Source of the DNA: an uncultured Roseburia sp. | GTDB lineage: Bacteria > Bacillota > Clostridia > Lachnospirales > Lachnospiraceae | Direction: 5' to 3' | Length of the DNA: 18,378 nucleotides | NCBI GenBank assembly: GCA_910587865.1 | Contig: CAJUNX010000061.1 | Coordinates: 1-18,378 of the forward strand | Shown here: piece by piece, positions 1 to 6,457 of the stretch | Numbering within the stretch: the stretch's first letter is position 1 | Layout: each line of letters begins with the position of its first letter | Notes under the pieces: generated by a model | Database searches by the model: none | Seen by the model: the letters and a program-made list of their open reading frames with translations, nothing else | Told to the model about the DNA's origin: nothing | Position numbers and translations under genes: made by a program

Positions 1-1
1 G

Positions 2-328
2 AATTTAACAGACGGCGGCAGCACGGCGACCTATGACGCGGTGCTTGTGGCGCTTGACATGCTCGCCGAGAAAGCGAAGGAAGTGCCGGACGCGAAGCTC
101 ATGCTGTTTGTCCTCTCCGACGGAGAGCAGAATGAGGGCTACAGCTTAAAGAGGGTGACGCCGATCGTCTCGGGGATGCAGGTGCCGGTCTATACGATCG
201 GGTATAATTACGACGATGCAAACGGGGAGCTGAGTGCGCTCTCAGAGATCAATGAGGCTGCGGCGCTAAACGCGACCAGCGACGATATCGCCAATCAGCT
301 GAGGAACCTGTTTAATGTGACAGTGTAG
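2..328 (+). CDS. von Willebrand factor A (vWA) domain protein, C-terminal part
   Basis: The gene is cut by the window edge; the reading frame is open from base 2, so the first internal ATG at 41 is not the true start. The visible 108 residues are the second half of a vWA (Rossmann-type metal-binding) domain. The segment TDGGSTATYDAV supplies the MIDAS threonine region and LSDGEQNEG the MIDAS aspartate strand; the later VPVYTIGYN strand is also typical. vWA domains of this kind bind a divalent metal and mediate protein contacts, often in surface or TerY/CoxE-like proteins. The partner and location cannot be told from this fragment. A strong terminator follows, so it belongs to an upstream transcription unit and is unlikely to be part of the tetrapyrrole operon. 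Confidence 0.8.
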   Translation, partial: NLTDGGSTATYDAVLVALDMLAEKAKEVPDAKLMLFVLSDGEQNEGYSLKRVTPIVSGMQVPVYTIGYNYDDANGELSALSEINEAAALNATSDDIANQLRNLFNVTV

Positions 329-359
329 GATGTGTTGTTTCCGAAACATGAAATCATGG

Positions 360-397
360 CAGCACGGTACGGGAGTATCTGGTACCGTGCTGTTTTC
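360..397 (+). terminator. Rho-independent terminator after the vWA gene
   Basis: A perfect 11-bp inverted repeat (CAGCACGGTAC at 360-370 with its complement at 382-392) has an 11-nt loop and is followed directly by TTTTCC. It lies 31 bases after the vWA stop codon and separates that gene from sirC-hemC. Confidence 0.85.
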
Positions 398-410
398 CTG
401 TGACAGGAAA
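394..410. promoter_or_regulatory. 17-bp perfect palindrome upstream of sirC-hemC
   Basis: TTTCCTGT (394-401) and ACAGGAAA (403-410) are exact reverse complements around a single central G. The site begins inside the T-run of the preceding terminator and ends 45 bases before the sirC-hemC start. It could be an operator for a dimeric regulator of the tetrapyrrole genes, or a second small hairpin of the terminator. I found no convincing -35/-10 pair next to it, so its role is inferred from position and symmetry only. Confidence 0.4.
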
Positions 411-455
411 TGATTTTGATGGTTCTGTAAAATATGCGTAAAAAGGAGCGGAAAG

Positions 456-2390
456 ATGGCATATTTTCCGATGTGTATAGATCTTACGGAGAAAAGGTGT
501 ATCGTTGTCGGCGGCGGGAACGTTGCGGCGGGAAAAGTACGTCAGCTGCTGGAATTTGGCGCAGCAGTCACGGTGGCAGCGCCGGGACTCACAAAAGAGC
601 TCATGGAACAGACACAGGCCGGCCGGATCACCTGGCTGCAGCGGTCTGTGGACAGGGAGAATCCCGGGGCGGTTCTGCAGCAGGAATGTGAGCCTGCGAC
701 CGTGGGAAACGAAGAGCCGCCATCGGAACCGCAGCAGCGGGCGGGAATGCGGGAGCGGGCAGGATCTGCAGGGCTGCGTCCGGCCGCATCGGAGGATGGA
801 AACGATATTATGATTGTAGTTGCAGCGACCGATGATCCTGCCGTCAACCGCGCGGTGTCGGTGTGGTGCAAAAAGCGAAGGATTCCGGTCAATGTGGTGG
901 ACGAGCCTGTGCTGTGCACCTTCTTTTTTCCGGGAATCGCAAAAGACGGGGAGGTGGTCGTCTCGGTGTCCACCGGCGGAACGAGTCCGGCGCTTTCGGC
1001 CCGGCTGCGCCGCCGGCTTTCGGAAGAGCTGCTTTTCACTGCACCGGTTTCAGCCCGCGGGGCGGACGGGGAGGAGCCGGACGACGGAAGAGGATCCGGC
1101 CCTGTGAGCTGCGGCCGTGCCGCGGAGGTGATGGGGCAGCCTCCCTGCCCGGATCTTATGATGAGTCGGCCTGTGAGCTACGGCCGTGCCGCGGAGGTGA
1201 TGGGAACATGGCGGGCGTATGTCAGGCAAAGAGTGTCGTCTGGCGCGGTCCGGAAAAAAGTGTTTGAGGCGATGCTTGAGCGTGTTTTAAACGAAGGAGC
1301 GCTCACCAGACGGGAGGTGGATGACATGATCGACAAAACAGAGGGGAAGGATTGTGACGGGAGGAATGCCGCCGTAAGGGAGGAAACCGCCGCAGGGGAG
1401 AAAAACTCTGAAGCGAAGGATGCGGGATCTGGAAAAGCCGCTGCGGTGAAGGGGCAGTCCGCCGAGACAAAGGAAACCGCCGCAGCCGGAGAAGATACCG
1501 CAGCAGAAGCGGATTTTGCGCCGCGGCGAATCCGGGTCGGAACAAGAGGAAGCAGCCTGGCGCTCGCGCAGACGGAGCTGTTTATCCGACGGCTTATGTC
1601 CGTGTATCCGGAGACGGAGTGCGAGACGGTTGTCATAAAGACGACCGGAGACCGGATACAGAATCGTCCGCTGTCGGAATTCGGAGGCAAGGCGGTCTTT
1701 GTGACGGAATTTGAAGATGCGATCCGCTCCGGCGTCATTGACTGTGCGGTGCACTCCGCAAAAGATATGCCGGCGGAGCTTTCCGACGGTCTTGCCGTCG
1801 TCTGTGTGCTGCCGCGTGCGGATGTCAGGGATGTGCTGGTCACAAGGGCCGGCAAAAAGATCCTGGAATCGGAGAATGCGGTGATCGGAACCGGAAGCCT
1901 GCGGCGAAAGACACAGTTTTTACAGCGGTATCCGCACACGCAGATCAGACAGCTCCGCGGCAATATCACGACACGTATCGGAAAGCTGAAAAACGGGGAG
2001 TATGACGGGATCATTCTTGCGGCTGCGGGATTGCAGCGGCTCGGGCTTCTCGCGGATAAGGAGCTGGAATATACGTATTTTGAGGTGGATGAGATGACGC
2101 CGGCGGGCGGGCAGGCACTGATCGCCGTTGAGGGAAGATGCTGCGGCCAGGAGTATCTGAACGCGGTGACGGATACAAAAGCAGAGCGGGAGCTTCTGGC
2201 GGAACGGGAGACGCTGCGGCTTCTGGGCGCTGGCTGCCATGAGGCAGTGGGGGTGTATGCGCACTGCTTTGCCGGGGAAATGATGCGCATTGTGCTGATG
2301 CGGGAGCAGGAAGGCGTCATCCGCCGCTGTGAAGGAACGGCGCGGGCAGACGAATGGAGGGCGCTGGCAGAGCAGCTGGTGCGAAAATAG
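456..2390 (+). CDS. hemC: SirC-HemC fusion: precorrin-2 dehydrogenase / porphobilinogen deaminase
   Basis: The 644-residue fusion starts at an ATG 8 bases after AAGGAG. Residues 1-295 are a Met8/CysG-B-type NAD-dependent precorrin-2 dehydrogenase (precorrin-2 to sirohydrochlorin): dinucleotide motif VVGGGNVA (17-24), NVVDEP with the expected catalytic Asp149, and VSTGGTSPALSARLR. Residues 296-356 are a charged, low-complexity linker. Residues 357-644 are hydroxymethylbilane synthase, which joins four porphobilinogens: VGTRGSSLALAQ (361-372), HSAKDMP with catalytic Asp437, GSLRRKTQ for substrate carboxylates, and LGAGCH with Cys594 carrying the dipyrromethane cofactor. Both domains keep their key residues. 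The SirC part has an inserted low-complexity stretch (about 78-117) and a 23-residue tandem duplication (218-252). cobA-hemD begins 27 bases downstream, so the two genes are probably co-transcribed. Cytoplasmic. Confidence 0.93.
   Translation: MAYFPMCIDLTEKRCIVVGGGNVAAGKVRQLLEFGAAVTVAAPGLTKELMEQTQAGRITWLQRSVDRENPGAVLQQECEPATVGNEEPPSEPQQRAGMRERAGSAGLRPAASEDGNDIMIVVAATDDPAVNRAVSVWCKKRRIPVNVVDEPVLCTFFFPGIAKDGEVVVSVSTGGTSPALSARLRRRLSEELLFTAPVSARGADGEEPDDGRGSGPVSCGRAAEVMGQPPCPDLMMSRPVSYGRAAEVMGTWRAYVRQRVSSGAVRKKVFEAMLERVLNEGALTRREVDDMIDKTEGKDCDGRNAAVREETAAGEKNSEAKDAGSGKAAAVKGQSAETKETAAAGEDTAAEADFAPRRIRVGTRGSSLALAQTELFIRRLMSVYPETECETVVIKTTGDRIQNRPLSEFGGKAVFVTEFEDAIRSGVIDCAVHSAKDMPAELSDGLAVVCVLPRADVRDVLVTRAGKKILESENAVIGTGSLRRKTQFLQRYPHTQIRQLRGNITTRIGKLKNGEYDGIILAAAGLQRLGLLADKELEYTYFEVDEMTPAGGQALIAVEGRCCGQEYLNAVTDTKAERELLAERETLRLLGAGCHEAVGVYAHCFAGEMMRIVLMREQEGVIRRCEGTARADEWRALAEQLVRK
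1101..1204 (+). repeat. 69-bp in-frame tandem duplication inside the SirC domain
   Basis: The 35-base stretch 1101-1135 recurs at 1170-1204 with one difference, giving a 69-bp (23-codon) period. In protein it is PVS(C/Y)GRAAEVMG twice, separated by QPPCPDLMMSR. The second copy runs into TWRAYVRQRV, as expected for the helical C-terminal part of SirC, so the second copy looks native and the first looks like the addition. The preceding PVSARGADGEEPDDGRGSG may be a degraded earlier unit. Confidence 0.85.
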
Positions 2391-2417
2391 ACGGAAAAAA
2401 TGTTCTGGAGGGGATCT

Positions 2418-4310
2418 ATGGGAGTTGTTACGCTGGTCGGCGCCGGGCCGGGAGATGCGTCGCTCATTACGGTAAAGGGACTGGAGCGGTTAAAAACATG
2501 TGATGTGGTCATCTATGACCGGCTGGCGTCGGAGGAGCTGCTCGCCGTGACACGCGAAGACTGTATCCGTGTTTTTGTGGGGAAACGCCCCGGCGCCCAT
2601 TCGATGAAACAGGAGGAGATTAACCGGATTCTGGTGGAGTACGGGAAGGCGTACCCGAACGTTGTGCGCTTAAAAGGCGGGGATCCCTTTGTCTTCGGCA
2701 GAGGCGGGGAGGAGTATGAGGCGTTGCGTCGGGCCGGGATTTCCTGTGAGATTGTGCCTGGTGTCACATCGGCGGTAGCCGTGCCGGAGCTTGCCGGTAT
2801 TCCCGTGACGCATCGGGGAATGGCACAGAGCTTTCACGTGATCACCGGTCACACGGCATCCGCCGGCGGCCGGGATGCGAAAAAAGAAGGGCATGCCGCC
2901 AAAGACGCGGATGAGGAGCCGGATACGCTGACCGGAGACTATGAGACGCTTGCCCGGTCGGAGGGCACGCTTGTTTTTCTGATGGGATTGTCGAATCTGA
3001 AACGGATTGCAGAGCGCCTGATCGCGCACGGAAAGCCGGCGGATACGCCGGCGGCGGTGATCTCAAATGGAGCCACGTCCGGACAGCAGGTGGTGCGCGG
3101 CGTTCTGTCGGATCTCGCCGCACGCGTCGGGCAGGCCGGCCTTACGTCCCCGGCGGTGATTGTGATCGGGGAGACGGCGGCGCTTTCGTTTGGACCAGAG
3201 ACGGCATGTGCCGCCGCGTCGGGGGATGAGTCTGCCATGGGGAGCGAACCGCCCGGCGCACCACGGATGCAGGCCCATAACGCCGCGTCGGGGGATGAGT
3301 CTGCCATGGGGAGCGAACCGCCCGGCGCACCACGGATGCAGGCCCATAACGCCGCGTCGGGGGATGAGTCGTGCCGCAGGGAAACCGGTGTATGCGTGCA
3401 GAGCGGCGGATCTGCGCCGCTCTGCGGAGTGGTGGCGACGGAGCGTACGACGGCGGATTTTGCGCGTGCAAAGCCGCGGGATATATTGTGCGGAGTGGTG
3501 GCGACGGAGCATACGACGGCGGATTTTGCGCGTGCAAAGCCGCGGGATATATTGTGCGGAGTGGTGGCGACGGAGCGTACGACGGCGGATTTTGCGCGTG
3601 CGCTCTCGGGGAGAGGCGGTGAGGCGGTGCCTGTTTTTACGATGCAGACAGAGCAGACGGAGCAGACCGGGCGGCTGCGCACGGAACTTTCCGGGATTGA
3701 GGAATATGAGTGGGTGCTTTTTTTCAGCAAACAGGCGGCGGTCTGCTTTTTTGAGGCGGCGGCCGATACGCGCACGGATCTGCGCAGGCTTGCCGGGGTA
3801 AAGTTTGGCGTGATCGGAACCGGAACGGAGGCGGTTCTTAAGGATCACGGGATCTATGCGGATTTTATGCCCGAAAAAGCGGATGCAGAGGCATTTGCAG
3901 AAGCATTTGTCCGGCAGTATGCCAAAAGCCGTGTGCTGTTTCCGCGGGCGGCCCGGGGAAATCCTGCGCCGGCAAAGATCATGGCGCGGGCAGGGTGCAG
4001 TGTCTGTGAGATTCCGGCGTATGATATGAAGGGAGAGAGAGGAGTGCGTTTCCCGGAATGGTTTACGCTGCGCACGTTCGCTTTTTTCAGTGCGTCCGGC
4101 GTGCAGGCTTTTTTTGAGGAACTCTCGGAGACAAAAGAGACGCTCCCTGCGGGGAGTACCTGCTGCTGCATCGGAGAATCGACCAGAGACGCATTAAAAA
4201 GAGAACTGGAGGAACGGATGTCAGAAGACGATGCGCAGACGATCCGGATCCTCGTGCCGGAAAAAACGTCCGTTTCCGGAATGGCGGAAGAGATTGCCAG
4301 ATTATGGTGA
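2418..4310 (+). CDS. cobA-hemD: CobA-HemD fusion: uroporphyrinogen-III C-methyltransferase / uroporphyrinogen-III synthase
   Basis: The 630-residue protein makes uroporphyrinogen III from hydroxymethylbilane (HemD) and methylates it twice with SAM to precorrin-2 (CobA). I use the ATG at 2418 because GGAGGG sits 5 bases before it; the in-frame ATG at 2400 has no ribosome site. Residues 3-256 are the SUMT domain: VGAGPGD (7-13), VIYDRL, KGGDPFVFGRGGEE (86-99), PGVTSAVAVPELAGIPVTHR. A short charged insert (about 147-169) interrupts it. Residues 260-380 are an abnormally long linker of two tandem repeat arrays. The HemD domain follows to the end: FFSKQAAVCFFE, FFSASGVQAFFE and CCIGESTRDALK are typical family segments. 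CobA-HemD fusions are known in clostridia; the expanded linker is the odd part. The next gene, a hemerythrin, has its own promoter. Confidence 0.93.
   Translation: MGVVTLVGAGPGDASLITVKGLERLKTCDVVIYDRLASEELLAVTREDCIRVFVGKRPGAHSMKQEEINRILVEYGKAYPNVVRLKGGDPFVFGRGGEEYEALRRAGISCEIVPGVTSAVAVPELAGIPVTHRGMAQSFHVITGHTASAGGRDAKKEGHAAKDADEEPDTLTGDYETLARSEGTLVFLMGLSNLKRIAERLIAHGKPADTPAAVISNGATSGQQVVRGVLSDLAARVGQAGLTSPAVIVIGETAALSFGPETACAAASGDESAMGSEPPGAPRMQAHNAASGDESAMGSEPPGAPRMQAHNAASGDESCRRETGVCVQSGGSAPLCGVVATERTTADFARAKPRDILCGVVATEHTTADFARAKPRDILCGVVATERTTADFARALSGRGGEAVPVFTMQTEQTEQTGRLRTELSGIEEYEWVLFFSKQAAVCFFEAAADTRTDLRRLAGVKFGVIGTGTEAVLKDHGIYADFMPEKADAEAFAEAFVRQYAKSRVLFPRAARGNPAPAKIMARAGCSVCEIPAYDMKGERGVRFPEWFTLRTFAFFSASGVQAFFEELSETKETLPAGSTCCCIGESTRDALKRELEERMSEDDAQTIRILVPEKTSVSGMAEEIARLW
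3213..3370 (+). repeat. 69-bp tandem repeat, 2.3 copies, in the CobA-HemD linker
   Basis: Units 3213-3281 and 3282-3350 are identical over all 69 bases; a third partial unit occupies 3351-3370. The unit is a multiple of three, so the frame is kept and each copy encodes the 23 residues starting AASGDESAMGSEPP. The unit is GC-rich, Gly/Ala/Pro/Ser-biased in protein, and predicted disordered by composition. Confidence 0.95.
3423..3601 (+). repeat. 66-bp tandem repeat, 2.7 copies, duplicating the HemD N-terminus
   Basis: Units start at 3423, 3489 and 3555; units 1 and 2 differ by a single base (GAGCGT versus GAGCAT) and the third stops after about 47 bases. Each encodes LCGVVATE(R/H)TTADFARAKPRDI. 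The last copy continues into LSGRGGEAVPVF, which fits the first strand and helix of a HemD domain, so the upstream copies are duplicated HemD N-termini rather than random linker. Confidence 0.93.
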
Positions 4311-4333
4311 AAAGATGCTTTTTCACTGTTTTA
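4307..4333 (+). terminator. Weak terminator overlapping the cobA-hemD stop codon
   Basis: GTGAAAA (4307-4313) pairs with TTTTCAC (4320-4326) around a 6-base loop, followed by TGTTTTATT. The stem is only 7 bp and A/T-rich, so termination may be partial. It contains the TGA stop of cobA-hemD. Confidence 0.45.
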
Positions 4334-4336
4334 TTG

Positions 4337-4365
4337 TAGACAATGAAAGAAATATCACATATAAT
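4337..4365 (+). promoter_or_regulatory. Sigma-A promoter for the hemerythrin gene
   Basis: TAGACA (4337-4342) and a perfect TATAAT (4360-4365) are separated by exactly 17 bases in an AT-rich gap. Transcription would begin near 4372, about 60 bases before the hemerythrin start codon. Confidence 0.75.
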
Positions 4366-4430
4366 AAAAAGATCCGGGTAAATGTCGGATGAAAAATATA
4401 TCATATTGTTTGGACAGGGGGGACAGACTG

Positions 4431-5306
4431 ATGAAGGAAGTAGAATGGGATGAGCGGCACCGGGTCGGGGTGGCGGTGATTGATTCGGCGCATCAGAAAC
4501 TGTTTGTAATTGTGCGCAGACTGGTGCTTCTGAGTGAAAATGAACAGCGCAGCCGCTGGGCCTGTGAGGAGAGCGTCAAGTATCTTAAGAGTTATACGCT
4601 CAGACATTTTGCGGAAGAGGAAGCTTATATGCGGCAGATCGGGTATGACGGATATGAGGTACATAAGAAGATACACGACGATATGCGCGAAGTGCAGCTT
4701 CCGACTTATGAGAAGGAGCTCGTCGCGACCGGATTTTCCAGCGAGGCCGTTCAGCATTTTGTGGGATTCTGTATCGGATGGCTGACCGGACATATCATGA
4801 TGGAGGACCGCAAAATCACAAAAGAGAAGACCAATACCTTTACGCCGCCGGACAGGCTGAAGGACGTGGAGAGTTTTGCGGAAGAGGTAGCCAGCGTACT
4901 GAAGGACCTGTTTGCTTTACAGGTGAAGATCGCCAATATGCATTATGAGGTGGATGAGTTCGGGTCGGGTATTTATTACTGTCTGGTGTACCGGTCGGAG
5001 CGTGGAGAGCGTTTTCTGGTCACATTTCTGCTGAATGAACAGCTCGTTCTGCACACGGTCAGTGAGATGCCGGGGATTCCGTTCGACAAGATCGACAATA
5101 TCGTGCTCTATGCGACCAGGCAGATCGCCAGGTATCTGCTCGAGTACATCGGGGGTCATTTCCAGCGCACAGGCACCTTCCAGCTGGAAAAAGAGGCGCT
5201 TTTGGACGAGAAACAGTTTTTGCAGGGGATGAATGTGGCGAATCCCTACTGCAGCATTCGTTTTGAGACGCAGTACGGACCGTTCGCGCTTTGTGTAAAC
5301 AGATAA
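4431..5306 (+). CDS. Bacteriohemerythrin with a C-terminal extension (possibly CheX-like)
   Basis: The protein has 291 residues. The ATG at 4431 is preferred over the in-frame ATG at 4389 because AGGGGGG lies about 9 bases before it. Residues 1-130 form a hemerythrin four-helix bundle with the full set of non-heme di-iron ligands: His21 (IDSAH), His59 and Glu63 (HFAEE), His78 and His82 (HKKIH), His121 and Asp126 (HIMMED). Such domains bind O2 reversibly or sense O2/NO. Residues 135-291 are a second alpha/beta module; the pattern GIYYCLVYRS ... IDNIVLYATRQIARYLLEYIGG loosely resembles CheX/CheC-type chemotaxis phosphatases, but I cannot confirm this. It stands as a single-gene unit between its own promoter and a strong terminator, and is probably cytoplasmic (no signal or membrane segment). 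Confidence 0.85.
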   Translation: MKEVEWDERHRVGVAVIDSAHQKLFVIVRRLVLLSENEQRSRWACEESVKYLKSYTLRHFAEEEAYMRQIGYDGYEVHKKIHDDMREVQLPTYEKELVATGFSSEAVQHFVGFCIGWLTGHIMMEDRKITKEKTNTFTPPDRLKDVESFAEEVASVLKDLFALQVKIANMHYEVDEFGSGIYYCLVYRSERGERFLVTFLLNEQLVLHTVSEMPGIPFDKIDNIVLYATRQIARYLLEYIGGHFQRTGTFQLEKEALLDEKQFLQGMNVANPYCSIRFETQYGPFALCVNR

Positions 5307-5318
5307 AACCGATTTTTC

Positions 5319-5401
5319 TGCGACCTGATACGGTTTTGGATCAGGTTGCGCGCCGTGGAGGGCAGCTTGCGTGAAAACGCTTGCTGTCCTTTTTGTTTTT
5401 T
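5319..5401 (+). terminator. Double-hairpin terminator after the hemerythrin gene
   Basis: A first hairpin pairs 5319-5329 with 5340-5350 (11 bp including two G.T pairs). A second pairs AGGGCAGC (5359-5366) with GCTGTCCT (5383-5390) and contains an inner GCGT-GAAA-ACGC stem-loop. It is followed by TTTTGTTTTTT, a classic Rho-independent signal. The lytTR promoter overlaps its 3' side. Confidence 0.85.
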
Positions 5402-5409
5402 CTTATACT
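5381..5409 (+). promoter_or_regulatory. Promoter for the LytTR-DUF3021 operon
   Basis: TTGCTG (5381-5386) and TATACT (5404-5409) are 17 bases apart. The -35 lies in the descending arm of the upstream terminator hairpin, an overlapping arrangement that fits a compact genome. The predicted start is near 5416. Confidence 0.55.
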
Positions 5410-5415
5410 GGATCT

Positions 5416-5429
5416 GTACACAGGTGTAC
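5416..5429. promoter_or_regulatory. Operator-like palindrome at the lytTR transcription start
   Basis: GTACAC (5416-5421) and GTGTAC (5424-5429) form a perfect 6+6 inverted repeat with a 2-base centre. It begins 7 bases after the predicted -10, exactly where a repressor would block initiation. LytTR regulators of this type often control their own operon, although LytTR sites are usually direct repeats, so another regulator is possible. Confidence 0.45.
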
Positions 5430-5470
5430 GTATGACGGATAACCGGTATCTGGTCAGAATGGAGACAAAA

Positions 5471-5911
5471 ATGAAAATAGAAATTATGGAAAACCCAGAG
5501 TGCGGGGAGACGGAAGTGGTAATCCGGTGCGCTAAGGTCACGGATCAGCTGCTGAAGATGGTCGCACAGATGCGGGTTTACGATCAGAAGATCACAGGCA
5601 CGAAAAACGGGGAGACGTTTCTTCTGGAGGCGCGCAGGATCCTCTACATTGACACAGTGGATCGAAAAACGTTTTTCTACACAAAGGACAGCGTGTATGA
5701 GACGCAGCTGAAACTTTATGAGCTGGAAGAGCGGCTGGAGGGATATGATTTTTTTCGCGCGTCAAAGTCGGTGATCGTTAATTTTAACCAGATTCGTTCC
5801 CTGAGGCCGGACCTGGGAGGGAGACTGATTCTTGTGATGAATAACGGGGAGAAGCTTTCCGTCTCAAAACAGTATGCGCCTGCAGTCAGGGAAAAGCTCG
5901 GAATCCGGTGA
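5471..5911 (+). CDS. LytTR-family DNA-binding transcriptional regulator
   Basis: The start at 5471 has GGAG 6 bases upstream; the open frame extends further 5' but without a ribosome site and into the terminator. The 146-residue protein has a short N-terminal region and a LytTR domain from about residue 45 on: GETFLLEARRILYIDTVDRKTFFYTKDSVYETQLKLYELEERL, then FFRASKSVIVNFNQIRSLRP, then GEKLSVSKQYAPAVREKL, which matches the family order. There is no receiver domain, as usual for the small LytTR proteins paired with DUF3021 membrane proteins. The downstream DUF3021 gene is 17 bases away, so the two form an operon. In this family the membrane partner is thought to modulate the regulator; the signal is unknown. 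Confidence 0.9.
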   Translation: MKIEIMENPECGETEVVIRCAKVTDQLLKMVAQMRVYDQKITGTKNGETFLLEARRILYIDTVDRKTFFYTKDSVYETQLKLYELEERLEGYDFFRASKSVIVNFNQIRSLRPDLGGRLILVMNNGEKLSVSKQYAPAVREKLGIR

Positions 5912-5928
5912 GGAGAAAGGAGAACAGA

Positions 5929-6381
5929 ATGAAACGATTTTTAAAAGGTGTTGCGGAGTGGAAGCGTCATATGTGTATGGTGTTTACCGCCGCGGTGTGT
6001 ATCTATATGGCGATTTCCTGGCTGTACGGGGAGCGGTCCGTCGGGATGGGAATCCTGCTGCAGCTTCTGGCGGTCTCGGCAGTCAGTGTGCTGCTGCAGG
6101 GAATCGCGTTTTCGGAAGAGTGGGTGATACGGAACATGGCTTACACAAAACGCATGATGCTGTTTGTGGCGATGTTTCTGCCGGTGCTTTCCCTGTGTGC
6201 CTGGGCATTTGACTGGTTTCCGGCGGACAACTTAAAGAGCTGGGGGCTGTTTCTGCTGATCTTTCTGGTGATCTTTGCGGTAATGACAGCGGGATTTGAA
6301 ATCCTGTTTTTTGTGACCGGAAAAAAATACGGCGGCCTGCTCGGGCAGTATCAAAAGAAACATGGACAGGACGAGGAATAA
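5929..6381 (+). CDS. DUF3021 family integral membrane protein
   Basis: This 150-residue protein starts at the ATG at 5929, preceded by AAGGAG at 6 bases. It has four hydrophobic segments, roughly residues 16-33, 43-62, 78-98 and 106-130, with a short charged C-terminus (GKKYGGLLGQYQKKHGQDEE). Length, four-helix layout and position directly after a stand-alone LytTR gene are the hallmarks of DUF3021. Its molecular activity is not established; by genetic association it probably antagonises or tunes the LytTR regulator at the cytoplasmic membrane. The promoter of the next operon lies inside its last codons. Confidence 0.85.
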   Translation: MKRFLKGVAEWKRHMCMVFTAAVCIYMAISWLYGERSVGMGILLQLLAVSAVSVLLQGIAFSEEWVIRNMAYTKRMMLFVAMFLPVLSLCAWAFDWFPADNLKSWGLFLLIFLVIFAVMTAGFEILFFVTGKKYGGLLGQYQKKHGQDEE

Positions 6382-6391
6382 GCGATATACT
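6363..6391 (+). promoter_or_regulatory. Promoter for the GNAT-hemB-hemL operon, overlapping the DUF3021 3' end
   Basis: TGGACA (6363-6368, one base from TTGACA) and TATACT (6386-6391) are spaced by 17 bases. The -35 lies inside the last codons of the DUF3021 gene. Initiation near 6398 would leave about a 60-base leader before the GNAT start codon. No terminator with a T-run is visible between the two genes, so read-through from lytTR is also possible. Confidence 0.55.
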
Positions 6392-6457
6392 ATATGGGAT
6401 CGGAAACCGGGCGGAAAATATAAAAACAGCCCGGCAGGATGATAACGGGGAGGGTAT

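Noticed and set aside
329..455. Cobalamin or other riboswitch upstream of sirC-hemC
   Set aside because: The 127-base gap contains only the terminator and palindrome; no B12-box-like element or long structured region fits.
1178..2512. 444-codon open frame on the minus strand across sirC-hemC, and similar long minus frames at 2939-3848, 6083-7144 and 8224-9645
   Set aside because: They lie opposite well-supported genes with intact catalytic motifs, have Arg/Ser/Pro-rich meaningless translations, and arise from high GC plus repeats that avoid stops in several frames.
3213..3601. CRISPR array because of regularly spaced near-identical repeats
   Set aside because: The repeats are directly adjacent with no unique spacers, keep the reading frame of CobA-HemD, and no cas genes are present.
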